A DNA stretch of 64,000 bases, taken from the NCBI RefSeq assembly GCF_035083965.1, contig NC_089732.1:14056424-14120423 (forward strand), in the 5' to 3' direction. Origin of the DNA: Branchiostoma lanceolatum. Lineage: Eukaryota > Chordata > Leptocardii > Amphioxiformes > Branchiostomatidae. This document shows positions 37,001 through 47,480 of the stretch, piece after piece. The position numbers were made by a program, and so were the translations under genes. The notes under the pieces are model-generated. The model searched no databases, was not told the origin of the DNA, and saw only the letters and a list, made by a program, of their open reading frames with translations. The first letter of the stretch is position 1, and the number at the start of each line of letters is the position of its first letter.

Positions 37001-40000
37001 CAGTGTAATACCGCCAATATGTTTAAAACTGTTTTGAGTAACAAAAGAAGGCAGTCCCATTGACATTTGAATAACTTAAAGGAAAATCTATATTTTCATT
37101 CTAGGCGTGTTGTGACACCTTACATCTGTTAGTTTTGAAACTGGTTCAAATATTCCCCAGGGGCCCCGACATCTACTGGTCAAACTACAAAGCGATATAC
37201 ATGCACAGCCAAACCTGTATTGTTTCTATCATGTGGATAGCTTGAGTGTTACTTGATATGATGAAATGGTAACAATGCAAATCAGAATCTAATGTTCATA
37301 ATTAATGGGGAAGTTTATAAACCCACTCCATTCAATGGTATGACAGTTTAAAAATGCAACATATGGAACCGAGAAATAAAGCATATTAATAGATAAAAGT
37401 TATGCAAATTAAGACCTAATTTGCATAACCAATGACAAAATACTGTAATTCCATATTAGTAGATACAATGTAACTGGAATTTCATACTTGTGGCATTTGG
37501 AAGTTATGTGACAGTGAACATAACATGAATCTGCGAAATTTGTGTCTCATGAAGATATGAGGTCTCCAAACTATTGTTTTCCACTGCAGTTCTTTGTGTT
37601 CGGGCTGAGTATTTCGGAATTCATTCCCACATTCCGACCCTCGACGTTCTCGTTCTGTAGACTTTACGGAATAAGGCCACAGCAAGTAAATTTTATGGAC
37701 GATATCCTCTGCAGACTCCAAATTGGGTGGGTGCGGTCAGAAAAACCAGTGCGGGCAAAAAAAAGATATCCACATTTTCAAAGTGAATAAAGCATGTAAA
37801 AGGAATTGTAGCAATAAAACATGGTATTACAACCAAGTATTTCATGACTGTATTCAACAAAATACCAACAATGGCGTCAACATTATAATCATGATAAATT
37901 TACATACGGGTTTGCATAGCATATCAAGAACGCAGAGACCGTACACTAGGCACTGGACTCCCCTGAGTCATAGGGCAGACTGACTGTGACTACATAATGC
38001 TGGCTCTGCTCACTTTGCCTCAATTGAAATTCTCTCCGCTGTCCTGACCGTCCTGTCGAGACCTACCTCGGAAATCCCCCGCCTTTTTATTCTGTCTTCA
38101 ATGGACAGACAGCTAGACAATGGTCTACCTAAACCGCATGGCAAAAGTTACTTAATCTGACCTTGATATCCAATTGATTCATTCAAGAATAACAAATCGG
38201 CCGGTTACAATACACGTTGTTAACAATAATGGCACAGCAACAACAAACTAATTCCAATTACTAGTTTGGTATGAGGGCTGTACTACATGTATGTGTGTTC
38301 CTGTAAGCTTGTGACGAGAAGCAATCTTTTTTGGAGCTTGCATACACACTAATTCTACAACATATTTCTACAGATTTTTCAACATTCCGACGAGTGCAAC
38401 TGTTACAGCATATAAGAACGTTTTTGCAATAGAACTGACTGGCTTTGGCAACATTTAGCCCCATTTTCGGTATATTGACCATTGCTGATGGGTAAAAATC
38501 TTTTCTTTTTTTTAAATTTCAAAATCTGGCAAAAATCAATGTACGCGCTGTAGTCATCCATAGAATTTACTTGCTGTGGCCGTATTAAAATAAGGCCATA
38601 GAACACAACAATCTATTCTGCTTGAGTGTGATTCTTTGCATATATCTCTCAACCAGCATCTTGGAATCTCTTTCCAATGAATGAATGAATGAATGACACT
38701 GAGACAGCAGAGTTGGAGGGTGCTTCCATATGATCTCTCTGTGTAGCCTTTGCATATAGTGCCTGGTCGAACACCAGCAATATGCTCTTCAAGTGTAGTG
38801 CCTCTTTGAGTGTCAGTGATCTGACTAAAATCACATGAACAGTTGATATGTTAGTAGCGGGTGTATCTATTGTGGGGACATATCCTATAGTGCCTTGGAT
38901 AATCTCAGTCTCATTATGCACTAAAATGTTATAGCCAGTCCAATTCCGTTAACTTTCTGCCTGGTCTCCCTATGTAGGAGCACCAAAATCCACAGTAGGT
39001 TTCTTCTTCTCAAGTCCTCTTTTGCAACCTGACAAGTGTTACATACCTTCTTGTCTTAGGGCCTTGACGCTCTCCCCCGAGTTATTCTCCTAAGTATTTC
39101 TGGTGATTGCTTGTGAACTGTAGATACACGGTCCAAAATATCTAGCCTGTACTGCTATTCCATTTACACAATTCCCTCTCCTGATAGGGTCTCTTCATTG
39201 TAAAATACAAAATCATCCCGTGCTAATGTTGTAACCAGGTACTAACATAAGGCGGTATGCTGTCCGGCAATGGGATTTCGCTGTGCTGTTACAATAAAAG
39301 ATAATCATTACTATAGGATGTCCAGAGCACGAGATTGAAAACCAAAATTTCTTTTGCAGTTCCACAAACAGCCACCAGGTGGTAATCGAAGTGCGACATC
39401 CTTCCTTCTGTATATAATGCATGTACTTTCGAATCCTTCCTAGTGTGAACTATGTCCAAAATCCTCTTTTACAACCGCTGAACGCACTAAGCAACGGTTT
39501 ATACCCCCATTCCACTTGGACGGCGCTCTCACCGCGCACTCACGGCGACCTCATTTTGGCCTGATCGCCGTGAGAGCGCCAACAGCGCAGCGAGAGCGCC
39601 ATTGAGCGCGGCGAGAGCGCAGCGAGAGCGCGGCGAGAGCGTCGTGAGAGCGCCGACAGCGCGGCGAGAGCGCCATGCGCACCGTCACCTCGGCGATGGT
39701 TTTGAACATGCTCAAAACCTTCGCCGTGAGAACGCCGAGGATGGCGATCAAAAAACGAGCGCTGAGAGAGCGCGGTGAGAGCGCGGTGAGTGCCGTGAGA
39801 GCGCCCAAGGTGGGATCAAAGGGCCGCAGCGAGCGCTCAAGGATCGCAGCGAGCGCTCTATGAGGAGCTCTATTGAATGGTCTTAACTGTAGTTCAGACA
39901 AATTTCATTCTAGAAGTGGTGTATCTTGAATTTCTGGGAACTTTGTGGCAAAATCAAAGTTTTGCTCGTGGGTAATACAAATTGACCAATACCTACAAGT

Positions 40001-43000
40001 ACTTGCTTCCATTCAAATTAAATTCCTTCCAAGTTTTATTGTCAGTGATTCAAAATGTGTTCCAAAATTCTATGATTTATGTTTCTATCATAACGTAGAA
40101 TGATAAAATATATTTATTGCAAACAGTTTACATGACATACAACACAAAAAAACCAGGTTGAACATACATATATTACTTAAAGACACACACTGAGTGACCG
40201 TGCAGCGACTAGAATTAAATCTGTTTTCCCCTAGATTTTATCATTCAAATATGATGCAAGAGGTAAAGATATGACTGAGAAGACAACAAAGCACACAAAA
40301 CGTAACAAAAATTCGTTCTTTATCTCTGGAATTCGTTGAGTGATCTGAAAAATCTTTAAAAAGTTGCTGACATTTGACATTTTGGTCGCGCTGAGAGCGC
40401 GCAAGGGTCGCCGTAGAGATTCCACTTGAGCACGTTTTCCAGGAGTTCGGCGCTCTCACGGCGATCTGGGCCATTTTAGGTCGCCGTGAAAGCGCCGTGA
40501 GAGCGCCGTCCAAGTGGAATGGGGGTCTTAGCTGTCAAAAGTCTGCCGGGGTGTATCTTATAGGTTCAAACTGTAACTTAACCGTATATCAACCAAATTG
40601 ATCTGACCTACTGATCGCTAAAAAATCCCGAATAACAGCTTTTTGTCAAAAGTCAATGTTAGAAATCAATCAAAATAGGTTATGTTTAAATATTTGCTGC
40701 ACCTTTAAACATATAATTATGCAAGTTTATCTAATTATTGTTTAGATCAAGATAAAGATGTAAAGTATATGTCAGGCATGTAGAATATATGTTAATTAGT
40801 TGGCGTTTCTGTAGGCCAAAGATGGTGTATTCTGGACGAGATTGAGCCTTGGCAGATAAAAATTCGCCATCTTTCAAAAATGACCGTTTCCATGGCAACC
40901 GGTGACCACCAGTTAACCCAAAACTTACCCATTTTTCTACAATTGGACCAAGACCTTACCACCACCCAAAATGTTTTAAAAATCGACATTTTGTCCTTTG
41001 CTACTAGGTATTTTACAGACAGAACCTCTTAAAATTACCCATGATGCATTGCGATATTTGCGGCGATTTGATAACATGGCCGTTGGGTGTAATTCTTAAA
41101 ACCCTTATAACTCCTGATATTTTTGACGGATTTTGTTGATTCAAAGCCCAAAATGCAGAAAATGATATGGCCTATCAACATAATGTATTACACAAGACCC
41201 CCTAGGTAGCTCAAATAAATGCCTGATTTTGGAAAGTAAACAATACATTTCTTTACACAAAATTACCCCCCAAAATGGACTTAAAAGACTCATAGCTTCT
41301 TTAAGAGTCAAAATATCAACCAAAAACATACTATTTCGTGATTCCTGTGGTATCTTTTGCCTACAAACCGATTTTCACCGAAAATTATTGATGTTTGATA
41401 TTTTGTCCCAGTCCTCTGAATTAAGTCCCAAAAATCGAGGTTTATTTTGATGACGTCACTATATCAAGTGATAATTCCTAAAAAGCTGGATTTTTGACAT
41501 TATTATCATGCATAATTATAAAGTAGAGGAATCAACCTATTCAAAAAAGTAAGTCACCCTTTGTCCCTCTGTTTGGTACCAAAAAGCTGCTTGGCCCATG
41601 GACTATTTCATGAAGATTACAGCAACTAGAATATTTCCAGTTTTCAAGCCTCATGAAATGCTCTGGGTGCCTTTAAATTAAAGTTTAATATAGACAGTGT
41701 GATGCCCAATAAACTTGACTTGTATATATATATATATATAAGTTGTATAGCAGTGATTTACAATGTACAGACATTTAGCAAGAATGAGAGTGGGGAGTGG
41801 GGCATACTCTGCTAATATATAACTCTTTTATCACGATTTCCTTTGTGCAGAATGAACAACGGTCCTGTGACAGGGTATGAGGAAGATGTCGGGCACAAGA
41901 CCACGATCAGGATGTCGTACCCGGAGGGCGCGCTGCAGGACCCCGACGGTTACCACCCGGATTCGCTGTTCCTCATGGTGCCATTCAAGTCTATAGACTT
42001 TCTCTGGCTCCAGAGAATCATAGGAAAACAATCAGTGGTAAGGAATCAGTTCAGTTCAGTTCATCCTCTTTTTAGAGGTGACACAAGTGTTTCCACAAGT
42101 TCCTGTCGCACATGACAGATCGAATTTCCTCATCTTCAAGGCCAACATACTCTTCGATTACGTTCTTTAGTGTCAACGACGGGCGACCACGCCTACGCCT
42201 TTCATTCGGTTTCCAGAGGAGAAGCATACCCGCTGTTTCCTCGCGGCGCATAACATGGCCGGCCAGAGACAACCTACGGTCGTGAATAACCTTAGTAATC
42301 TGTGGCATGTCACCATACAGCTCACTGTTTGTTATATGGCTCCTCCAGGAAATGTCGAGGGCTGCACAGAGTTGGCGGGTGTAGTTAAGGGTGAGGAATA
42401 AATGTGCTTTATGTCGACATACCTGGGCTGCTAAAACATTCCATACGGGTGCTCTGGACCAGGTGATAACTTTGGGTTATCATTCATGCTTCCATAAAAT
42501 ATTTAGAATGCATTTCGAGTGCCGGGTATGCCACTATCAAAAATTTGAATACTGAATTCAGTTGGAATGTGTGGCTGTTACATGTACAATCTTTTGTTCG
42601 AGGACACCAACTTTTGTCAACTTCTGGCACATTTCGTATTGAAATGTGTGTTTTCTCGGGAGGATCATCATAAATAATAATGAAATGAATAAGATACAAT
42701 ATGGTGTATTTCGCATCACCCTCGGTCCCAGCCTTCCCGTGAGTCAGATCGGCCCCAGGGTCCCACGAAAGTGCGAAATGGAACGAAATGGAACAAACTA
42801 GACAACATATTTAACGTTATGAAATGACATAAGTACTGAAATACCGATACCAGATACCAATAGAATCTTTTTTGTTCCATTTCCTCCATTTCGTTCCATT
42901 TTGCACTTTCGGGGGACCACGGCCCCGGTCGGGGTGCTACCACGGCTGATACGGAATACCCCATGTTGTATTCTATATGTGCATACATCAGTATCTATGT

Positions 43001-45002
43001 GTGGGCACTGTGAAAGCAATGCTAGCTGGAGCACCGACAGTTGATACAAGGGCACAGACTCAAAGATACTACAAACTCTTGATTGTTACCGTACCAAGAA
43101 ATTCAAGTGCCACAGAAGATCACTGGTAAGAAATGTGTTGCATACATGTATGTATCTATACTAGGAACTGTGGAAACAATCCTAGCTTGAGCACTGACAT
43201 GCCAGGGTACAAGCTCAAAGATACTACGATTGTTATCATACCAAAAACTTCAAGTGCTACAGAAGGTCATTGGTTCAACTGTTTTCTAACATCAAGTTCA
43301 TGTTGTTTTTCAGGGTAACATCGCCTCAAGGTTCTGGAAGTCCATCGCCCACGTGATTCCAAAAGAAGCGGACAAGTTCCGTATCGTGAACCCCGCCCTT
43401 CTTCAGGAGACGTCCTTTGATCTGATTGGCTTTCCTACTAAGGGTGGGAAGATGGGAAAGGTGGGCAGCGCAACTTTAACTAACTGTTTTGTTATCTCCA
43501 AGAAAAATGGAGATATCATGTTTTGGGTGTGTCTGTGTGTGTGTCTGTCTGTTTGTGTTTCCGCCCTACTGTAGTCAGCATAACTCAGGAACCTCTTGAT
43601 GGATTACGATGACATTTTGTATGTGGTATAATTCCTAATATGCATAATTAATGCAAAAACACCATAATTCATCTAATTGGAAAATTACAGGGCTTGAGCC
43701 TACATGTATTAAGTTACATTTAGTGAATTTTTGTGTAAGAAAGATCACAACTCAAATTTGAGTCCAAATCTGAATTCAGTGAGAGTTCAATTGATATAAC
43801 AGTAATTTTCCATATCACACATTAGCTAAATTGCAGTAACTCCGCATCAGCTGGCTTTATCACACTGAGCAACTTGTCACCCCTAAACCATTCATCTGCA
43901 ACTGCAATTTTCTTCTATCTAACAAAGAAGCCCCTGCCATATCTCATCACAACAGGTTCCATTCTGTTATAGTTTGAGAGAAAATTGATTTGTTAATATG
44001 TCAATTCTAGGTTGATAAAACTTAGACCAATACAGTACTTACATATTCTATATAACTCTTTCTTATTTCTTTTGTGCTGGCTTAAGGTATTCACTTGACC
44101 GGCTCCACAAGCTTGTTTGTCATTTGCACAATTATACGCACCCTGGATGTCTTTCTTCTGTCTTCAAGCTGGTTTCTACTGTGAATCTAAGTTGGTTTCT
44201 GCGGTAACTTTAAATCTGTAAGTCGAGCTCACATTAAAGGTATGTTATGAAAGACCAGTGTTCTCACCAGGATTTTTTCACAGCTTAGGGGTCAGGTACA
44301 CTGAAGACCAACTTTGCGTGGTGCAAGTCACTTGCGGAGTGCCAAAGACATGATAACGGTTGGGAGTGTGGCATCTTCCCACACAAAATTTTGAAATTCA
44401 TAACCAAATAAGACACTATTTCCTGCATTTTGAAGGATAAATTTTGTGAAGTTAAGTTTTTCCTCTGTCACATCCTCATTCTAAAGCCAAATATGACCTT
44501 TTTATTAGACTTATGAAGGGTCTTCCCAGAAAGAAGCACCCCTATGCTCATTGAAACACAGCATCGGGGTCCAGGTCACAGCATCGGGGGTCCAGATCAC
44601 AGCATCGGGGGTCCAGATCACAGCATCGGGGGTTCAGATCACAGCATCGGGGGTCCAGATCGTAGCATCGGGGGTCCAGATCACAGCATCGTGGGCCCCT
44701 ATGCTGAAAAGGCCTGGCGAGAACACTGAAGACTTTATATCAATGTTTTCCAGAATGTACCAACATTGGGCTCGCTGGCGATCATCTGGGCCATCAACTA
44801 TTGTGACGAGGTTACCGTGGCCGGGTTCGGTTACGACCTATCGAAGCCGTCAGTGTGGCTGCATTACTACAAAGACGTCAAGATGTCCACCATCAAAAAT
44901 TCCTGGACACACGACATCAACAAGGAGAAGGACTTCTTGAAGACTCTCGTACGAAATGGCGTTATCACGGACTTGACCGGCGGAATTCTGGGAGATATTT
45001 GA
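28049..45002 (+). CDS. ST3GAL5-like: ST3Gal-family alpha-2,3-sialyltransferase, ST3GAL5 (GM3 synthase)-like (nine exons)
   Basis: Exons: 28049-28238, 28467-28524, 28849-29160, 30399-30493, 31237-31303, 32178-32273, 41851-42037, 43314-43460, 44754-45002. Phases match throughout, giving 1401 bases and 466 residues. A short basic cytosolic tail and one membrane helix (about 24-46, [19 protein letters not shown]) make a type II Golgi protein; residues about 65-190 are a variable stem. Sialylmotif L (CVVVGSGG then [17 protein letters not shown], about 244-280) and [12 protein letters not shown] follow. Motif S is [20 protein letters not shown] (387-406), motif III H421-Y-Y, and motif VS H437-x4-E442. 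The enzyme would move sialic acid from CMP-Neu5Ac to galactose; ST3GAL5 uses lactosylceramide. Resemblance is strongest in [17 protein letters not shown] and the GGI C-terminus, but orthology within the ST3Gal3/4/5/6 group is inference. An acceptor at 27993 suggests an upstream noncoding exon. Confidence 0.92.
28313..28440 (+). repeat. Partial copy of a CAGGTTTGC-ended repeat
   Basis: In intron 1 of the sialyltransferase, a segment with TACAGGTTTG, a poly-T/poly-G run and GTCGCTAATGTTGG resembles parts of the repeats at 48436-48672 and 51283-51537 (poly-G next to GCTAGTG/GCTAGCG). It is truncated. Confidence 0.4.
29906..30364. mobile_element. TIR element with internal GCGTACGTTAG repeats
   Basis: The left end CCGTAAAATTCCTAATTACG and the right end CGTAAATAAGAATTTTACGG are inverted repeats. 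Four internal copies of GCGTACGTTAG(G/A)AGGGG occur at about 29990, 30243, 30321 and, partly, 30339. It lies in intron 3 of the sialyltransferase and ends 34 bases before exon 4. The target duplication is unclear. Confidence 0.6.
30549..31082. mobile_element. piggyBac-like MITE, second family (TTAA)
   Basis: Both flanks are TTAA (30545-30548, 31083-31086). The ends AGGAGTCCTAAACTCCAGA and TCTGGAGTTTAGGACTCCT are perfect inverses. It is non-coding and lies in intron 4 of the sialyltransferase. Confidence 0.82.
31345..31838. mobile_element. MITE with CCCTTGCCAAACTGTT termini
   Basis: The left end CCCTTGCCAAACTGTT followed by CTAATGTAGCATTAATGC is matched inversely on the right (GCATTAATGCTATATTAG then AACAGTTTGGCAAGGG). 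It lies in intron 5 of the sialyltransferase. No exact target duplication was found. Confidence 0.75.
32315..32733. mobile_element. hAT-like MITE with perfect 8-bp target duplication
   Basis: The element starts CAGGGGTGGATACCGGTTC and ends GAACCGGTATCCACCCCTA. GTGCACAT flanks it exactly at 32307-32314 and 32734-32741. The CAGGGGTG terminus and 8-bp duplication are diagnostic of hAT elements. The 419-base interior has no coding frame. It sits 41 bases into intron 6 of the sialyltransferase. Confidence 0.92.
32980..34984. mobile_element. TIR element of 2.0 kb, class uncertain
   Basis: TTACTCTCATCTCCCAAATA at the left and TATTTGGGAGATGAGAGTAA at the right are exact inverses. Near the left end a phrase AATAAACATACCCCCCGGA or close variants repeats several times; near the right end AATAAACGTACCG repeats. 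No transposase motif and no clear target duplication were found. It lies in intron 6 of the sialyltransferase. Confidence 0.75.
37675..38581. mobile_element. Degraded TIR element related to 23001-24746
   Basis: It begins GGCCACAGCAAGTAAATTTT and ends in the inverse (GAATTTACTTGCTGTGGCC). The left flank is TAA but the right flank is GTA, so the target duplication is not conserved or the element is recombined. It is nested in the 6.6-kb element. Confidence 0.5.
38649..38921 (-). pseudogene. Decayed conserved protein fragment inside the large transposon
   Basis: The minus-strand frame reads [20 protein letters not shown], then [14 protein letters not shown], then [15 protein letters not shown] recognise this run ([10 protein letters not shown]...IGKRFQDAG) as part of an uncharacterised protein family common in invertebrate genomes, but cannot name it or cite a match. 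The frame is interrupted on both sides and no upstream start is credible. Other minus-strand frames in the same element (36785-37066 and 39213-39422) may be further pieces of it. Confidence 0.4.
39502..40527. mobile_element. Nested PIF/Harbinger-like element with GC-rich GAGAGCGC repeats
   Basis: The element starts TACCCCCATTCCACTTGG and ends CCAAGTGGAATGGGGGTC, flanked by TTA (39499-39501, 40528-40530). Subterminal regions are tandem variants of CGCCGTGAGAGCGC (about 39520-39860 and 40385-40515), much richer in GC than the surroundings. The other arm of the host element at about 36655 shows the uninterrupted sequence. No transposase is seen; the arginine-rich frames are by-products of the repeats. 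Confidence 0.8.
42072..42410 (-). pseudogene. LINE reverse-transcriptase C-terminal fragment
   Basis: The minus-strand frame reads [20 protein letters not shown], then [17 protein letters not shown] and [20 protein letters not shown], ending at a stop at 42072. The pattern W-R-x-H-x-T-N-x-E-L-Y-G, R-R-x-x-x-x-G-H-x-x-R, (K/R)R-x-R-G-R-P is typical of the tail of the ORF2 protein in non-LTR retrotransposons. The frame stays open upstream of the first ATG, so this is a 5'-truncated insertion in intron 7 of the sialyltransferase. Confidence 0.75.
42430..42760 (+). repeat. Interspersed repeat, copy 1
   Basis: Phrases GAATGCATTTCGAG, GAAATGTGTGTTTTCTCGGG and CACCCTCGGTCCCAGCC occur in the same order and spacing at about 55590-55915, same strand, with many point differences. 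Class unknown. Confidence 0.65.
42995..43275 (+). repeat. Tandem duplication in sialyltransferase intron 7
   Basis: Two units of roughly 140 bases share CACTGTGAAAGCAATGCTAG/AACTGTGGAAACAATCCTAG, CTCAAAGATACTAC and TTCAAGTGC(C/T)ACAGAAG. They lie just upstream of exon 8 and are non-coding. Confidence 0.55.
44568..44700 (+). repeat. 21-bp minisatellite before the last sialyltransferase exon
   Basis: Six to seven tandem copies of GGGGGTCCAGATCACAGCATC with few substitutions. 21 is a multiple of three, so open frames such as one of repeated ITASGVQ arise, but they are intronic. The array ends about 53 bases before the exon 9 start at 44754. Confidence 0.9.
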
Positions 45003-45610
45003 GAAACGTGTAGGGGACTTTATGCTACAGTTATGGATGTATCAACGAACTTCTTCACATGTTGTTAGCACTTACTTAAAGGAAAAACTGAATTTGATTT
45101 GGCGAACCTGAAATCTTGCTCAAGACTTAAAAGACTACAGCAATGAGCTGTTCTAGCACTAAAGCAGGTAACATGTTATAAGAAGTGACTATGTAAAAAA
45201 TGTACTCTTCGCTATGTAACAAACATACATGTAGCTGATTAGCTAATGAAAATGTTTCAAATTTTACCGATGGATTCTTATTTATCATAATGTTTTATTT
45301 TAAAGTAAGTCATGTATGTTTTATTTTTCTTGTACATGTGGTCAAATTATCAGAATTGTTTATTCTGTTAACATGCACAGCTATATGCTTATGTATAAAG
45401 CTTTACAAGTATGCAATTTTTGTTTCTTTTAGATACCTAAGTTTAGTGTCAAAATTATATAAATCCATGTAAATGGTTATAGTGCATTATATTTATGTGG
45501 TGTATAATGAAATGCTGAGTCTGAAAAGTCATAATGTCTTCTTCATAGCACAGGTTATATAATATTATCATTGAGGTGAAGCATGACGCTTTTTCATTTG
45601 GCTGATAGTA

Positions 45611-46080
45611 CTAGCCTCTACCAGGCTCCAGAGGTGGATGGAAAGGGGACTGTTGATGCAGAAATGTTCGCAGTTTTCGTGGCGACTGTTTCACCGCAAA
45701 CTTAAAGACACCGCAAACATTTTTGTCCAATACTGTAGCAGCATGTGACTATAGCGCTGCTGCGAACTTAGTGTGGATAAGATATGTATATGTATATGTA
45801 GTGTATTATGTAAAACCTGTAAACCTTGCATCAATTCAGCGCTAGAAAGGCTGCCATTGCGGGTAATTTCTGACCAATAAAAACCATTCTTTAAAATCAC
45901 CGCAAACACTCAAGTTTCGCCTTAGCGCGAAATAAAAACCATGCGAACTTAAATGCATTTACAGTAATAAAGGAGATGGCAAACTGTACTCCTTGTTCAG
46001 CTAACTCCTCTGGCATGTTATCGGTCTATTTAGCCAATTTCTACTCTTTCCAGCCACCTCTGGAGCCTGGTAGAGGCTTG
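45611..46080. mobile_element. MITE with CTCTACCAGGCT termini enclosing a SINE tail
   Basis: The left AGCCTCTACCAGGCTCCAGA and right TCTGGAGCCTGGTAGAGGCT ends are perfect inverses. Inside, about 45810-45890 (TTCAGCGC...GGCTGCCATTGCGGGTAATT...GACCAATAAAAACC) matches the 3' tail of the SINE at 9262-9555, suggesting a truncated SINE inserted in the MITE or was captured by it. Confidence 0.75.
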
Positions 46081-46739
46081 GTAGTAATGTAATGTGGCTT
46101 TGCTATACAGGGCTGTCTACAGGACCCGTCCCTCCGTCCCAGGACGGAAATTTGCTTCTTGGGACGGAAAAAAATGTCACCCTGTCCGTCCTAAAATCTG
46201 AATTTCTGGGCATGAAATTGGTGAAAATGTATTGTTATAAGCTAAAAATGACAGATTTAGGCCACACCAATTTAATTTTTTGGTTAACGGATTTTTATTT
46301 AAAAAAAAAAAATTTAGAAAAAAAAATCATGAAAACAGAAGGCTACCTAGGAAAATTAACAAGATGGGGTCCGAAACAACAAGCGGGATGGAAAAAAAAT
46401 TAAAAGCTGGAGACAGCCCTGCTTTGCTAGCTATAGGGCGCACGTTTTTTCTACCAAGCACGCCACTACTCTTCTCAACATGTGTTGTTGTTGTTTTTTA
46501 CGCACAGATATTTAACACAAGTTTCTTGTAGTTTGTGCCAAAGATAGGAATTTCAATGATACAGTAAAATATTTTCAGTACTATAGTTTGCATATGATCT
46601 AGTGCTAGTGCAAATGTCTTTTAAGTTATTCAAATGTGCTTATACTGCAATGAAGGTGCAGATTTCTTATTAGTTTAATGGTGGTTTGCTAATGATGCTA
46701 GTGTATGTATATACATTGCAGTGTGCTTTTATCATGCCA

Positions 46740-47480
46740 TATTTATTAGTGAGAATTTCTTCCTAGTTTTGCAATACAAATTGTAGTATTCCTGTGTGCA
46801 AATTGTGGAATGTTAGTGAAAATTTGTTTGCAATGTACTTAGGATGCCATATTTAGTACAAATTTCTTTTTGCATAATTTGTTAATGATATTGTAAAGCA
46901 CGTATGATGCAAATTTCTCTAAAGTATTGCAATATGCTTATAATGCCAGATAACTGCAAATTTCTTTGAAATTCTAGTATTGCAATGTACTTAGGATGCC
47001 ATATTTAGTACAAATTAATTTTTGCACAATAATATGATATAATAATTGTAAAGCACTTATGATGCAAATTTCTCCATAGTATTGCAATGTGTTTATAATG
47101 CCAGATAACTGCAAATTTCTTTCTAGTATTGTTATGTGCTTAGAATGCCATATTAGTGCAAATTTTATTCTGCACAATAATATGATATTGTAAAGCACTT
47201 ATGATGCAGATTTCTCCGTAGTAATGCAATATGCTTATGATTCCAGATAATTGCAAACTTCTTTCTAAATTTACAACATGCTTATGATGCCAAATTAGTA
47301 CCAATTTCTTTCTGCACAATAATATGATATTGTAAAGCACTTATGATGTAAATTTCTCCATAGTATTGCAATATGCTTATAGTGCCAGATAACTGCAAAT
47401 TTCTTTCTAGTATTGTAATGTACTTATGATGCAATATTAATACCAGGTGCTTTTTATGAAATGTAAGCGCAAACCGCTTC
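46740..47480 (+). repeat. Tandem array, about 140-155 bp units
   Basis: GCCAGATAACTGCAAATTTC or close variants recur near 46946, 47100, 47242 and 47381, each followed by TTTCTAGTATTG-like sequence and ATATGATATTGTAAAGCACT. At least four imperfect AT-rich units. The minus-strand frames here are repeat artefacts. Confidence 0.7.

Larger units (their letters stand above)
35083..41672. mobile_element. Large piggyBac-like element with long inverted arms (6.6 kb, TTAA)
   Basis: TTAA at 35079-35082 and 41673-41676 flanks matching inverted ends AGGCACCCAGAGCATTTTAT and ATGAAATGCTCTGGGTGCCT. Inside are long inverted arms: 35083 to about 36742, and about 39418 to 41672. Large parts are near identical, as shown by the same 65-codon frame on plus at 36131 and on minus at 40792. 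The right arm lacks about 400 bases found at roughly 35110-35510 and carries a nested element (39502-40527). Between the arms are a second nested element (37675-38581) and a decayed protein-coding remnant. The termini match the MITE at 57860 and, less well, 19975. Confidence 0.8.

Noticed and set aside
39551-39901. Arg/Ala-rich protein frames on both strands
   Set aside because: They come from the GAGAGCGC tandem repeats of a transposon.
44568-44700. CRISPR-like array
   Set aside because: Direct tandem copies without spacers, in an intron of an animal gene; it is a minisatellite.
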